Shown piece after piece: positions 26,372 through 35,250 of a stretch of DNA of 64,000 nucleotides. The translations under genes were made by a program, and so were the position numbers. Under the pieces are notes generated by a model. The model was not told the DNA's origin. It saw only the letters and a program-made list of their open reading frames with translations, and did no database searches. The first letter of the stretch is position 1; the number at the start of each line of letters is the position of its first letter. Source of the stretch: Pseudomonas sp. BN102 (GTDB taxonomy: Bacteria; Pseudomonadota; Gammaproteobacteria; Pseudomonadales; Pseudomonadaceae); contig NZ_SSON01000070.1 in NCBI RefSeq assembly GCF_029871245.1, positions 268,478 through 332,477 on the forward strand, given 5' to 3'.

Positions 26372-27127
26372 ATGTCGAAACGCCTGCTGCTGGCGCTGGC
26401 CGGTACCCTGATGGTATTGGCCGGTGCAGCTCGCGCCGAAGTGGACGAGAACTACAGCGTGGTTCTCCTGACGGAAAACTTCCCGCCCTACAACATGTCG
26501 ATCAACGGCAAGAACTTCGCCCAGGAAGACAACATCGACGGCATCGCCGTCGACATCGTGCGCGAGATGTTCAAGCGCGCCGGGGTCAAGTACAGCCTGA
26601 CCCTGCGCTTTCCCTGGGATCGCATCTACAAGCTGGCGCTGGAGAAACCGGGCTACGGCGTTTTCGTCACCGCGCGGCTCCCCGAGCGCGAGCAGTCCTT
26701 CAAGTGGGTCGGGCCGATCGGCCCGGACGACTGGATCATGCTGGCCCGCGCCGATAGCCAGGTTGCCCTGGCCAGCCTGGATGACGCGCGCAAGTACAAG
26801 GTGGGTGCCTACAAGGGCGACGCCATCGCCGAATACCTGACCCAGCAGAAGCTCGAACCCATCACCGCCCTGCGCGACCAGGAAAACGCCAAGAAACTCG
26901 AAAAAGGCCAGATCGACCTTTGGGCCACCGGTGATCCGGCCGGCCGCTACCTGGCCAAGCAGGAAGGCGTGAGCGGCCTGAAGACCGTTCTGCGCTTCAA
27001 CCAGGCCGAACTCTTCCTGGCGCTGAACAAGGACGTCCCCGACGAAGTGGTGCACAAACTCCAGGCCGCACTGGATCAGATGCGCGCCGAGGGCTTCGTC
27101 GACGAGATCCTCAACAGCTACCTGTAG
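26372..27127 (+). CDS. Periplasmic solute-binding protein, family 3 (copy 1)
   Basis: A 251-aa protein with a signal peptide (MSKRLLLALAGTLMVLAGAARA) and the family-3 fold: VVLLTENFPPYNMSINGKNF, GIAVDIVREMFKRAG, LRFPWDRIYKLAL. A C-terminal half ends in helix-rich DQMRAEGFVDEILNSYL. It is about 65-70% identical by eye to the next gene, so a tandem duplication is likely. There is no permease or ATPase gene nearby, so it either feeds a transporter encoded elsewhere or acts as a sensor. The ligand is unknown, probably an amino acid. Confidence 0.8.
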   Translation: MSKRLLLALAGTLMVLAGAARAEVDENYSVVLLTENFPPYNMSINGKNFAQEDNIDGIAVDIVREMFKRAGVKYSLTLRFPWDRIYKLALEKPGYGVFVTARLPEREQSFKWVGPIGPDDWIMLARADSQVALASLDDARKYKVGAYKGDAIAEYLTQQKLEPITALRDQENAKKLEKGQIDLWATGDPAGRYLAKQEGVSGLKTVLRFNQAELFLALNKDVPDEVVHKLQAALDQMRAEGFVDEILNSYL

Positions 27128-27137
27128 AAAGACACGA

Positions 27138-27160
27138 ACGACCGGCCATGAGCCGGTCGT
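27138..27160 (+). terminator. Hairpin between the two binding-protein genes
   Basis: A 9-bp perfect stem ACGACCGGC / GCCGGTCGT with a 5-base loop followed by TTGCC, 11 bases after the first gene's stop. It is probably a terminator, so the paralogues are likely transcribed separately. Confidence 0.6.
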
Positions 27161-27260
27161 TTGCCATTGCCATGGAAGGCAGGACAGATGTCCGTGGGTG
27201 GGGAGCCCACGCAAGGAAGTCGCTTAGCCACAACCACAAATCCAAGCGAGCGGTATTACC

Positions 27261-28016
27261 ATGCAGAAGCTGATCCAACGCGCCCTGACCCTGGGCCTGA
27301 TGTTCATCGCCTTCACGGCGCGCGCCGAGTTGCCGGCGGACTACAAGGTGGTGTTGCTCACCGAGAACTTCCCGCCCTTCAACATGGCGGTGGACGACAA
27401 GAACTTCGCCCGCGACGACGGCATCGACGGCATCAGCGCCGATATCGTCCGCGAGATGTTCAAGCGTGCCGGCATCAGCTATAGCCTGACCCTGCGCTTC
27501 CCCTGGGACCGCCTCTATCGCCTGACCCTGGACAAGTCCAACTACGGCCTGTTCTCCACCACCTTCACCCCCGAGCGCCAGCCGCTGTTCAAGTGGGTCG
27601 GCCCGATCGCCAAGACCGAGTGGGTGCTGCTCGCCGCGCCGGGCAACAACCTCGCCGTCAAGGACCTGAAGAGCGCCGCGCAGTACCGCATCGGTGCCTA
27701 CAAGAACGATGCCGTGAGCCAGCACCTGGAAAGCCAGGGCATGGCGCCGCAGAACGCCCTGCGCGACCAGGAGAACGTCAAGAAACTGCTCAAGGGCCAG
27801 ATCGACCTCTGGGCCACTACCGATCCGGTGGGCCGCTACCTGGCCAAGCAGGAAGGTGTGACCGGGCTGCAGACTGTGCTGCGCTTCAACAGCGCCGACC
27901 TCTACCTGGCCTTCAACAAGGACACCCCGGAGGAGGTGATCGAGCGCCTGCAGAAGGCCCTGGACGAAATGCGCAACGACGGCTTCGTCGACGAGATCAC
28001 CCAGAACTACCTGTGA
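27261..28016 (+). CDS. Periplasmic solute-binding protein, family 3 (copy 2)
   Basis: A 251-aa paralogue of the preceding gene, same length, with signal peptide MQKLIQRALTLGLMFIAFTARA. Conserved: VVLLTENFPPFNMAVDDKNF, GISADIVREMFKRAG, LRFPWDRLYRLTL, and ALRDQENVKKLLKGQIDLWATTDP. Differences cluster in the signal peptide and the ligand-facing first lobe (for example NMSINGK versus NMAVDDK), suggesting some change of specificity. A 133-base gap with its own hairpin separates it from copy 1. It is followed by palindromic repeats. Confidence 0.8.
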   Translation: MQKLIQRALTLGLMFIAFTARAELPADYKVVLLTENFPPFNMAVDDKNFARDDGIDGISADIVREMFKRAGISYSLTLRFPWDRLYRLTLDKSNYGLFSTTFTPERQPLFKWVGPIAKTEWVLLAAPGNNLAVKDLKSAAQYRIGAYKNDAVSQHLESQGMAPQNALRDQENVKKLLKGQIDLWATTDPVGRYLAKQEGVTGLQTVLRFNSADLYLAFNKDTPEEVIERLQKALDEMRNDGFVDEITQNYL

Positions 28017-28072
28017 TTCCGCCGGAGCAGGCCTGCGGCCTGCTTCGCGAATTCATTCGCGATGCTTTTTCT

Positions 28073-28170
28073 TGTGGGGGCGATTTCAATCGCCAAGGAC
28101 CGCGCAGCGGTCCCCTGGGAGATTGCAGGGCAGACCTGCGGCCTGCTTGGCGAATGAATTCGCCCCCACA
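28073..28170. repeat. Dispersed palindromic repeat, copy 1
   Basis: A 98-base element with inverted ends (TGTGGGGGCGA ... CGCCCCCACA) and inner palindromes (GGACCGC/GCGGTCC; CAGACCTGCGGCCTGC). A half-copy lies just before it at about 28028-28064. The same structure occurs at 34681-34777 and 42834-42929, always between genes. It is REP/BIME-like. Confidence 0.75.
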
Positions 28171-28196
28171 ATTGATCCAACGCCAAGATCGGCCGC

Positions 28197-28967
28197 CTAC
28201 CTGTAAACCCCCGCCTTGCCATGGCCCACCATGGCCTGGTTGCCGCGCAGGGCGATCAGCATCTCCACATCGATCAGCTCGAAGCCCTGCTCCTTCAGGC
28301 GTGGCAGCTCACGCTCCAGCAGCGCCAGGGTGGCCGGATGGGGATGGCCGATCATCAGGGCCGAGCCCTGCTTGCGCGCCAGCTTCAGTGCAGCGTCGAA
28401 CTGCGCCGCCACCGCCGCCGGGCTCTGGTCGTCATCGAGGAAAATGTCCCGCGAGAGGCTGGCCAGGCCCACCTTCTGCGCCTCGGCCGCGGCCACCGTG
28501 GCGGCGCTGGTGCGGCTGTCGATGAAGAACCGGTGATCCCGCTGCAGCCGTTGCATCAACAAGGCCATGGCCGGACGCTGGGCGGTCATGCGGCTGCCCA
28601 TGTGGTTGTTCAGGCCGCGCGCGTAGGGAACCTGGCGCAGGGCGGCATCGAGGCGTTTCTCCAGCTCGTCCGTGGATAACCCCGGATGCCAGGCATAGGG
28701 ACCGGTGGCCGGGTCCATGGGCAGGTGCAACATTACCGTCTTGCCGGCGGCGTGGGCGGCTTCGGCCAGTTCGCGGGAGTGGGGGGTATCCGGGAGGATG
28801 GACAGCGCCACCGGGCCGGGGAGGGCGAGGACGCGGCGGTCGCGGGCCGGGCTCTGGCCCAGGTCGTCGATCACCAGGGCCAAACGCGCTGTCGGAGCGG
28901 CCCAGGCACCGGTTGCCGTCGCGCCCAACCACAGCGCCAACAACCAGATACCCCAGCGCACCGTCAT
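28197..28967 (-). CDS. Divergent polysaccharide deacetylase family protein (YibQ)
   Basis: A 256-aa protein with a signal peptide (MTVRWGIWLLALWLGATATGAWA). The NodB-like barrel reads LALVIDDLGQ, LSILPDTPHS, MLHLPMDP and NNHMGSRMT, with GHPHPATL near the end. This matches the YibQ/DUF610 group of divergent polysaccharide deacetylases, whose substrate is unclear. The ATG overlaps the ctpA stop (ATGA), giving the conserved envC-ctpA-yibQ order. A cell-envelope role is likely. Confidence 0.85.
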   Translation of the reverse strand: MTVRWGIWLLALWLGATATGAWAAPTARLALVIDDLGQSPARDRRVLALPGPVALSILPDTPHSRELAEAAHAAGKTVMLHLPMDPATGPYAWHPGLSTDELEKRLDAALRQVPYARGLNNHMGSRMTAQRPAMALLMQRLQRDHRFFIDSRTSAATVAAAEAQKVGLASLSRDIFLDDDQSPAAVAAQFDAALKLARKQGSALMIGHPHPATLALLERELPRLKEQGFELIDVEMLIALRGNQAMVGHGKAGVYR

Positions 28968-30280
28968 TTCCCGCGGGTGACGTTCAGGCCTTTCAGCAGG
29001 TTGAGGGCCTGGCTCAGCTGGAAGTCGTCATCCTGCGGGCGCGGCTGGTTCGACTTGGCCTTGCCCGAGCTAGGCTTGTCGGCGCCGCCATTACCGTTGC
29101 CCAGGTGGCCGGCGAGGTCGGCTTCCTTGAAGGTTTCGCTGTCCTGCTCGCGGGTGACCTTGGCGCGCGCCACCTCGATGTCCGGGACTATGCCCTGGGC
29201 CTGGATCGAGCGGCCGTTGGGGGTGTAGTAGAGGGCGGTGGTCAGTTTCAGCGCGCGGTCGTTGTTCAGCGGCAGCACGGTCTGCACCGAGCCCTTGCCG
29301 AAGCTGTCGGTGCCCATCAACACGCCGCGCTTGTGGTCCTGCAGGGCGCCGGCGACGATCTCGGCGGCCGAGGCGCTGCCACCATTGATCAGCACCACCA
29401 GCGGCACGCCTTCGCTGGCGTCGGCCGGGTCGGCGGAGAAGCGCAGCTCGGAATTGGCGATGCGGCCCTTGGTGTAGACGATCAGGCCCTTCCTCAGGAA
29501 GTGGTCGGAGACTTCCACGGCCGACTGCAGCACGCCGCCGGGGTTGTTGCGCAGGTCGAGGACGAGCCCGCTGAGGCGGCCGTCGTTTTCTTTGCGCAGC
29601 TTGGCCAGGGCCTTGCCGACTTCTTCGCCGGTGTTGACCTGGAACTGGGTGATGCGCAGGTAGCCGTAGCCTTTCTCGAGGATCTGGCTCTTCACGCTCT
29701 TGACCTTGATCGCCGCGCGGGTCAGCTCGACGTCGAAGGGCTGGCCGCCGTCGCGCACCAGGGTCAGGACAATCTTGCTGCCGGCCTTGCCGCGCATCTT
29801 GTCCACCGCTTCTATCAGCGAGATGCCCTTGGTCGGCTGGCCGTCGATCTTCACGATCAGGTCGCCGGGCTGGATGCCGGCCTTGGACGCCGGAGTGTCG
29901 TCGATGGGCGAGACCACCTTGACGAAGCCGTCCTCGGTGCCGACCTCGATGCCCAGGCCGCCGAATTCACCGCTGGTGCTCTCCTGCAGCTCCTGGAAAT
30001 CTTCCGGCTCCAGGTAGGCCGAGTGCGGGTCGAGGTTGCTGAGCATGCCTTTGATGGCGTTTTCCAGCAGGGTCTTGTCATCCACGGGTTCGACGTAGGC
30101 GGATTTGATGCGGTCCAGCACCTCGGCGAAGGTCCGCAGCTCGTCCAGCGGCAGCGGCGCCTTGCCGTTCACCGCCGTGGCGGGAAGATTTGCCGGCTCC
30201 TCGGCGGCCAGAAGCTGCGGGGCGCCGCCGAGCAGCGCCAGTGCCATGGCCAGGGAAGTGAGGCGGGACTGATGCGACAT
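28964..30280 (-). CDS. ctpA: Carboxyl-terminal processing protease CtpA
   Basis: A 438-aa S41 serine protease with a signal peptide (to about residue 26), a PDZ domain (about 105-185) and a catalytic domain. Ser302 (NGGSASAAE) and Lys329 (FGKGSVQT) form the dyad at the positions known for P. aeruginosa CtpA. CtpA acts in the periplasm with the lipoprotein LbcA and degrades peptidoglycan cross-link hydrolases. The C-terminus is Lys/Gln-rich and low complexity (about 385-415). It lies between envC and yibQ on the minus strand. Confidence 0.93.
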   Translation of the reverse strand: MSHQSRLTSLAMALALLGGAPQLLAAEEPANLPATAVNGKAPLPLDELRTFAEVLDRIKSAYVEPVDDKTLLENAIKGMLSNLDPHSAYLEPEDFQELQESTSGEFGGLGIEVGTEDGFVKVVSPIDDTPASKAGIQPGDLIVKIDGQPTKGISLIEAVDKMRGKAGSKIVLTLVRDGGQPFDVELTRAAIKVKSVKSQILEKGYGYLRITQFQVNTGEEVGKALAKLRKENDGRLSGLVLDLRNNPGGVLQSAVEVSDHFLRKGLIVYTKGRIANSELRFSADPADASEGVPLVVLINGGSASAAEIVAGALQDHKRGVLMGTDSFGKGSVQTVLPLNNDRALKLTTALYYTPNGRSIQAQGIVPDIEVARAKVTREQDSETFKEADLAGHLGNGNGGADKPSSGKAKSNQPRPQDDDFQLSQALNLLKGLNVTRGK

Positions 30281-30311
30281 GCGAACTAACTCCTGCTAGA
30301 TGAGGTGGCGC

Positions 30312-31577
30312 CTATCCTTGCGCGCGGCACCACTGTGCCGGGTCGGTCGGTCGGCCCTGCTGGCGAATTGCGAAGTACAGGGCGGGAGTGTCCTGCCCGC
30401 CGCTGGTGCCGACTGTGGCGATGGATTCGCCCGCTTTCACGATATCACCGGCATTTTTCAGTAGACGCTGGTTGTGACCGTAGAGGCTCAGGTAGCCGTT
30501 GCCATGGTCGAGGATGACCAGAAGCCCGGCGCCACGCAACCAGTCGGCGAACACGACGCGGCCGCCGTGCACTGCGCGCACGTTGCTGCCAGCCGGGGCG
30601 CCAATCAGCACGCCGTCCCATTTGGCCCGCGAGTCGCCGCCACGGGCCGAGCCGAAGCTCGCCACCAGGCGGCCGTCCACCGGCCAGGGCAGCTGGCCGC
30701 GGGACTTGGCGAAGGGGCCGCCGAAATTGCCGCCAGTACTCGATACCAGCGGGCCGCTGCTGGCCCGGGCCGGCGTGCCGACCGGTTGTTCGCGCAGCTG
30801 GCGCTGCTGTTCGGCGAGGGCGCGCTTGCGCGCTTCCTCGGCCGCGCGGGCTTCGCGCTCCTGGCGGGCCAGGGTTTCTTCGATGGTCTTGAGGACCTTG
30901 CCCAGTTCAGCCTGTTCCTGTTCGCGGGCCTTGAGCTTCTTGTCGCGGTCACTGACGTCCTGGTTCAGCTTGGCCAGGGCCAGTTGGCGCTCCTTGCGCG
31001 CGGCGGCCAGCTGTTCGCGGCGGCCGTCGAGGGCGGCTTTCTGCTCGTTGAGCTGGTTCTGCTGGGCGGTGATTTCCTGTTCGACATTGGCCAGCTGGCG
31101 CAGCGTCTCGTTGAAGGTGTCTAGCTGCTCCAGGCGGGCCTTGCTCAAGTAATCGTAGTAGGTGAGGGTGCGGGCGAATTTCTCGGGATGCTGCTGGTTG
31201 AGCAGCAGCTTGACGTATTCCTGCTGGCCGCTCTGGTAGGCCGCGCGGGCCTGGATGCCGATCAGCCGCTGCTGCTCAGCGCGCGCGTCCTGGAGTTTTT
31301 TTTTCTCCCCATCCAGGCGCTGGATCTCGCCCTCGCTCTTCTCGAGCTCCTGCTGCAGGTCCTTGACCTGCTGTTCCAGGCCGCCCATCTCGGTTTCGGT
31401 CTTTTTCAGGTCGGTCTGGACGCCGGACTTTTCCTGCTGCAGTTGCTGCAGGAGCTTTTTCAGCTCGGCGACGTCCTTGGCGGCCTTGTCCAGCTGTTGC
31501 TGGGTTTCGGCGCGCTGGTCGGCCATGACCGGGGTGATCAGGCTGGCGAGGATTACGAAGGCAAGGGCGCGAAACAT
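30312..31577 (-). CDS. envC: Murein hydrolase activator EnvC
   Basis: A 421-aa periplasmic protein: signal peptide (to about residue 19), a very long coiled coil (about 22-255, rich in Gln, Glu, Lys), then a C-terminal LytM/M23 domain (about 300-418). The domain shows GVLIGAPAGSNVRAVHGGRVVF, LVILDHGNGYLSLYGHN and ALYFAIRQ; several zinc ligands of active M23 enzymes are replaced, as in EnvC. It should activate amidases during cell separation through FtsEX. It heads envC-ctpA-yibQ. Confidence 0.9.
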   Translation of the reverse strand: MFRALAFVILASLITPVMADQRAETQQQLDKAAKDVAELKKLLQQLQQEKSGVQTDLKKTETEMGGLEQQVKDLQQELEKSEGEIQRLDGEKKKLQDARAEQQRLIGIQARAAYQSGQQEYVKLLLNQQHPEKFARTLTYYDYLSKARLEQLDTFNETLRQLANVEQEITAQQNQLNEQKAALDGRREQLAAARKERQLALAKLNQDVSDRDKKLKAREQEQAELGKVLKTIEETLARQEREARAAEEARKRALAEQQRQLREQPVGTPARASSGPLVSSTGGNFGGPFAKSRGQLPWPVDGRLVASFGSARGGDSRAKWDGVLIGAPAGSNVRAVHGGRVVFADWLRGAGLLVILDHGNGYLSLYGHNQRLLKNAGDIVKAGESIATVGTSGGQDTPALYFAIRQQGRPTDPAQWCRAQG

Positions 31578-31636
31578 GGGGGGTGGGGCACCAGGGGGGA
31601 GGGTCGGTCTAGTATGCCCGTGGTGCCGGGCAAAAA

Positions 31637-31667
31637 AAACGCCCCGGACCTGGGGTTCGGGGCGTTT
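31637..31667 (-). terminator. Terminator of gpmI
   Basis: Stem AAACGCCCC / GGGGCGTTT, about 61 bases after the gpmI stop, followed on the minus strand by a run of eight T. This is a strong rho-independent terminator separating gpmI from envC. Confidence 0.85.
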
Positions 31668-31727
31668 CCTGATGAGGCGCGCAGATTTTCTGCGTGCGGG
31701 CCGCGCTCAGGCGACGGCCCGCGTCGA

Positions 31728-33263
31728 TCATTGCAGCTCGACTATGGTCTTGCCGGACATCTCGGCCGGAACCGGCAGGCCCATCAGGGTCAGCAGGGTC
31801 GGCGCCACATCGGCCAGCACACCGCCTTCGCGGACCTTCGCCGGGCGCTTGCCGACATAGATGAAGGGCACCGGCTCACAGGTGTGGGCAGTGTGGGCCT
31901 GACCGGTCATCACGTCTTCCATCTGCTCGACGTTGCCGTGGTCGGCGGTGATCAGGGCTTCGCCGCCGACCTTGTCCAGCGCCGCGACGATGCGGCCGAC
32001 ACAGCTGTCCAGGCACTCCACGGCCTTGACCGCGGCCTCGAACACGCCGGTGTGGCCGACCATGTCGCCGTTGGCGTAGTTGACCACTATCACGTCGTAG
32101 CGCTGGTTCTCGATGGCGTCGACGATCCTGTCGGTCACCTCGGGGGCGCTCATTTCCGGCTGCAGGTCATAGGTGGCGACCTTGGGCGATGGAATCAGGA
32201 TGCGCTCTTCGCCCTCGAAAGGCTCTTCGCGGCCGCCGGAGAAGAAGAAGGTCACGTGGGCGTACTTCTCGGTCTCGGCGATGCGCAGCTGGGTCTTGCC
32301 GTTCTTCGCCAGGTACTCGCCCAGCACGTTGTCCAGGGATTCCGGCTTGAACGCGCTGGGGGCGGGGATGCTGGCAGCGTACTGGGTGAGCATCACGTAG
32401 TCGGCCAGTTTCAGCTCGCGCTGGCGGGTGAACTCCTTGAAGCCCGGCTCGACGAACGCGCGGGACAGCTCGCGGGCGCGGTCGGCTCGGAAGTTCATGA
32501 AGATCACGGCGTCGCCGTCTTCGACCTTCACCGGCTCGCCGATGCGGGTGGCCTTGACGAACTCGTCGCTCTCGCCGCGCTCGTAGGCGGCGGCCAGGCC
32601 TTCGCTGGCAGTGGCGGCGGAGAACTCGGCCTGGCCTTCGGTGATCAGGTTGTAGGCGGCTTCGACGCGGTCCCAGCGGTTGTCGCGGTCCATGGCGAAG
32701 TAGCGGCCAATCAGGCTGGCGATGCGGCCCTTGCCGAGGCGGGCGAAGGCCTCGTCCAGCAGCTTGATGGACGGCTCGGCGCTCTTCGGCGGGGTGTCGC
32801 GGCCATCGAGGAAGGCGTGCAGGTAGAGCTTCTCGGCGCCGCGCTGGGCGGCCAGCTCGGCCATGGCGACCAGGTGGTCCTGGTGGCTGTGCACGCCGCC
32901 TTCGGAGAGCAGGCCCATGAAGTGCACGGCCTTGCCGGCGGCCACGGCCTTGTCCACGGCAGCGGTGATTTCCGGGTTGCTGAAGAAGTCGCCATCGCGG
33001 ATCGCCTTGGTCACGCGGGTGAAGTCCTGGTACACCACGCGGCCGGCGCCGAGGTTCATGTGGCCGACTTCGGAGTTGCCCATCTGGCCGTCCGGCAGGC
33101 CGACATCCATGCCGCTGCCTGAAATCAGGCCGTTGGGCAGGGTGGCGCGCAGGCGGTCGTAGACCGGGGTCTTTGCGGCGTGAATGGCGTTGTACTCGGG
33201 GCTGTCACTGTGACCGAAACCGTCCAGGATGATCAGGACCAGGGGTTTGGGCGTGGCTGTCAT
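31728..33263 (-). CDS. gpmI: 2,3-bisphosphoglycerate-independent phosphoglycerate mutase
   Basis: A 511-aa Mn-dependent glycolytic/gluconeogenic enzyme of the alkaline phosphatase fold. Metal ligand Asp14 (ILDGFGH) and the phosphoserine nucleophile Ser64 ([11 protein letters not shown]) are present, as are [13 protein letters not shown] and HGHDGR-type elements ([20 protein letters not shown]). It interconverts 3- and 2-phosphoglycerate. It is transcribed alone and ends at a strong terminator. Confidence 0.96.
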   Translation of the reverse strand: MTATPKPLVLIILDGFGHSDSPEYNAIHAAKTPVYDRLRATLPNGLISGSGMDVGLPDGQMGNSEVGHMNLGAGRVVYQDFTRVTKAIRDGDFFSNPEITAAVDKAVAAGKAVHFMGLLSEGGVHSHQDHLVAMAELAAQRGAEKLYLHAFLDGRDTPPKSAEPSIKLLDEAFARLGKGRIASLIGRYFAMDRDNRWDRVEAAYNLITEGQAEFSAATASEGLAAAYERGESDEFVKATRIGEPVKVEDGDAVIFMNFRADRARELSRAFVEPGFKEFTRQRELKLADYVMLTQYAASIPAPSAFKPESLDNVLGEYLAKNGKTQLRIAETEKYAHVTFFFSGGREEPFEGEERILIPSPKVATYDLQPEMSAPEVTDRIVDAIENQRYDVIVVNYANGDMVGHTGVFEAAVKAVECLDSCVGRIVAALDKVGGEALITADHGNVEQMEDVMTGQAHTAHTCEPVPFIYVGKRPAKVREGGVLADVAPTLLTLMGLPVPAEMSGKTIVELQ

Positions 33264-33430
33264 AAAGTCCGACTCTTCTGCTGCAAAGGGTGGAAAGTAG
33301 CGGGCACGGGCCCCGGAAAAAGACGCGGCATTCTACGTTCTGGTTCCGTTGGCGTCACCGCCAGGCGGGGTTTGGCCGACCTGTGGGGCTGTGTATACTG
33401 GCCGGCATTTTACCGTCCCGGAACCCGACG

Positions 33431-33844
33431 ATGCTCGCCCATCTGATTGAATTTGCCACTACCCACTATGTACTGAGTGGATCGTTCGTCGTGCTGTTGG
33501 CACTGCTGCTGGCCCACGAACTGCGCCGCAGCGGCCGCGCCATCTCCACCCGCGAGCTGACCTCCATGGTCAACGGCGGCCAGGCCGTGGTGCTGGACGT
33601 GCGCGCCAACAAGGAATTCTCCGGCGGCCACATCGTCGACGCCCTGAACATCCCCGTTGAAAAGCTGCCCAGCCGCATCACCGAGCTGGACAAGCACAAG
33701 GACAAGGCCATCATCGTCGTCGACACCATGGGCCAGCATGCCGGCGCCGTCTGCCGCGACCTGAAGAAGGCCGGTTTCAACGCCCTTAAACTGTCCGGCG
33801 GGATCGGCAGCTGGCGTGGCGACAACCTGCCCCTGGTGAAGTGA
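33431..33844 (+). CDS. Membrane-anchored rhodanese-like protein (YibN type)
   Basis: A 137-aa protein starting MLAHLIEFATTHYVLSGSFV, with one transmembrane segment (about 13-30) and a rhodanese domain (about 40-135: VLDVRANKEFSGGHIVDALNIP; ALKLSGGIGSWRGDNLP). The active-site loop reads VDTMGQHAGA, so the usual catalytic Cys is absent and sulfur transfer is unlikely; a regulatory or scaffold role is more plausible. It is followed by grxC after one base and by secB, all co-directional. Confidence 0.85.
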   Translation: MLAHLIEFATTHYVLSGSFVVLLALLLAHELRRSGRAISTRELTSMVNGGQAVVLDVRANKEFSGGHIVDALNIPVEKLPSRITELDKHKDKAIIVVDTMGQHAGAVCRDLKKAGFNALKLSGGIGSWRGDNLPLVK

Positions 33845-33845
33845 G

Positions 33846-34121
33846 ATGGCAGAGATAGTCGTTTACTCGAGCGCCTGGTGCCCCTACTGCGTCCGTGCCA
33901 AGCAATTGCTGGACAAGAAGGGCGTCAGGTATGAAGAGATCAACGTCGACGGCAATCCCGCAGTTCGCGCCGAGATGACCCGCAAGGCCGGGCGCACCTC
34001 GGTGCCGCAGATCTGGATCGGCCAGACCCACGTGGGCGGCTGTGACGACCTGTACGCCCTGGAGCGCGCCGGCAAGCTCGACGCCCTGCTCCAGGCTCGC
34101 CCGCAAACGGAAACGCACTAG
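33846..34121 (+). CDS. grxC: Glutaredoxin 3
   Basis: A 91-aa glutaredoxin with the dithiol active site CPYC at residues 12-15 and the glutathione-binding [10 protein letters not shown] and GGCDD motifs. It reduces protein disulfides and glutathione mixed disulfides in the cytoplasm. It starts one base after the rhodanese gene and lies 14 bases before secB: the conserved rhodanese-grxC-secB cluster. Confidence 0.94.
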   Translation: MAEIVVYSSAWCPYCVRAKQLLDKKGVRYEEINVDGNPAVRAEMTRKAGRTSVPQIWIGQTHVGGCDDLYALERAGKLDALLQARPQTETH

Positions 34122-34135
34122 AACAAGGCAGACCC

Positions 34136-34606
34136 ATGACTGAACAAGCAAGCAACGGCGACAACCAGAACCCGCAGTTCTCCCTGCAGCGCATCTACGT
34201 GCGTGACCTGTCCTTCGAAGCGCCGAAGAGCCCCGAGATCTTCCGCCAGGAGTGGTCGCCGAGCGTCGCCCTGGACCTGAACACCCGTCAGAAGCAGCTG
34301 GACGGCGACTTCCACGAAGTGGTGCTGACCCTCTCCGTGACCGTGAAGAATGGCGAGGAAACCGCCTTCATCGCCGAAGTGCAGCAGGCCGGCATATTCC
34401 TGATCAAGGGCCTGGATGCGGCTTCCATGAGCCACACCCTGGGCGCTTTCTGCCCGAACATCCTCTTCCCCTACGCCCGTGAAACCCTGGACAGCCTGGT
34501 TGTCCGCGGCTCCTTCCCGGCGCTGATGCTCTCCCCGGTGAACTTCGATGCGCTCTACGCGCAGGAACTGGCGCGCCTGCAGGCCGCCGGCGAAGCCCAG
34601 GCCTGA
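34136..34606 (+). CDS. secB: Protein-export chaperone SecB
   Basis: A 156-aa chaperone starting [19 protein letters not shown]. The conserved [17 protein letters not shown] and the C-terminal helix region [20 protein letters not shown] are intact. It keeps preproteins unfolded and passes them to SecA. It is the last gene of the rhodanese-grxC-secB unit, followed by a clear terminator. Confidence 0.95.
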   Translation: MTEQASNGDNQNPQFSLQRIYVRDLSFEAPKSPEIFRQEWSPSVALDLNTRQKQLDGDFHEVVLTLSVTVKNGEETAFIAEVQQAGIFLIKGLDAASMSHTLGAFCPNILFPYARETLDSLVVRGSFPALMLSPVNFDALYAQELARLQAAGEAQA

Positions 34607-34622
34607 GTCATCCGGCCTCATG

Positions 34623-34647
34623 AAAAGCGCCCTTCGGGGCGCTTTTT
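34623..34647 (+). terminator. Terminator after secB
   Basis: Stem AAAAGCGCCC / GGGCGCTTTT closed by a short TTCG-type loop and followed by T5, 16 bases after the stop. The stem's A and T tails suggest it can work in both directions. Confidence 0.85.
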
Positions 34648-34680
34648 CTTTGGGCGGGAAATCGTAGGCGGGGAAAACCT

Positions 34681-34777
34681 TGTGGGGGCGAATTCATTCG
34701 CTAAGGACCGCGAAGCGGTCCCTGAGGGGCTCGAGGGCAGCCCTGCGGGCTGCACAGCGAATGAATTCGCCCCCACA
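34681..34777. repeat. Dispersed palindromic repeat, copy 2
   Basis: A 97-base element with the ends TGTGGGGGCGAATTC / GAATTCGCCCCCACA and inner palindromes (GGACCGCGAAGCGGTCC; GCAGCCCTGCGGGCTGC). It is the most perfect of the three copies and lies between secB and trmL. Confidence 0.8.
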
Positions 34778-34788
34778 GAAGAGCTGGC

Positions 34789-35250
34789 TCAATCCAGACT
34801 GAAATCATGCTGCCGCCAGGCCTCGTACACCGCCACGGCCACGGTATTGGACAAGTTCAGGCTGCGGCAGTTGGGCCGCATCGGCAGGCGCAGGCGCTGT
34901 TCGGGAGGCAGGCTTTCCCGGACCTCCTGGGGCAGGCCGCGGCTTTCCGGGCCGAAGAGGAAGGCGTCGCCCTTCTGGTAGGCCACTTCGTGGAACAGCC
35001 GGGTGCCCTTGGTGGTGAAGGCGAAGACCCGCGGCTGGCCTAGGCTTTCCAGGCAGCTGGCCAGGTCTGCGTAGCGCTGCAGGGTGGCGTACTCGTGGTA
35101 GTCCAGTCCGGCGCGGCGCAGGCGCTTGTCGTCCAGTTCGAACCCGAGCGGTTCGATCAGGTGCAGATGGCAGCCAGAGTTGGCGCACAGCCTGATAATG
35201 TTGCCGGTATTCGGCGGAATTTCCGGTTGAAACAGGATGACGTGAAACAT
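34789..35250 (-). CDS. trmL: tRNA (cytidine/uridine-34-2'-O)-methyltransferase TrmL
   Basis: A 153-aa SPOUT enzyme starting MFHVILFQPEIPPNTGNIIR. The knot motifs are LFGPESRGLP (SAM loop) and MRPNCRSLNLSNTVAVAVYE. It methylates the wobble ribose of tRNA-Leu. The ATG on the minus strand (35250-35248) overlaps the plus-strand ATG of the next gene (35249-35251) in a shared CATG, so the two are divergently translated with overlapping start codons. Confidence 0.93.
   Translation of the reverse strand: MFHVILFQPEIPPNTGNIIRLCANSGCHLHLIEPLGFELDDKRLRRAGLDYHEYATLQRYADLASCLESLGQPRVFAFTTKGTRLFHEVAYQKGDAFLFGPESRGLPQEVRESLPPEQRLRLPMRPNCRSLNLSNTVAVAVYEAWRQHDFSLD

Noticed and set aside
31188..33122. Plus-strand frame of 644 codons opposite gpmI and envC
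   Set aside because: It lies antisense to two well-conserved genes and has low-complexity composition.
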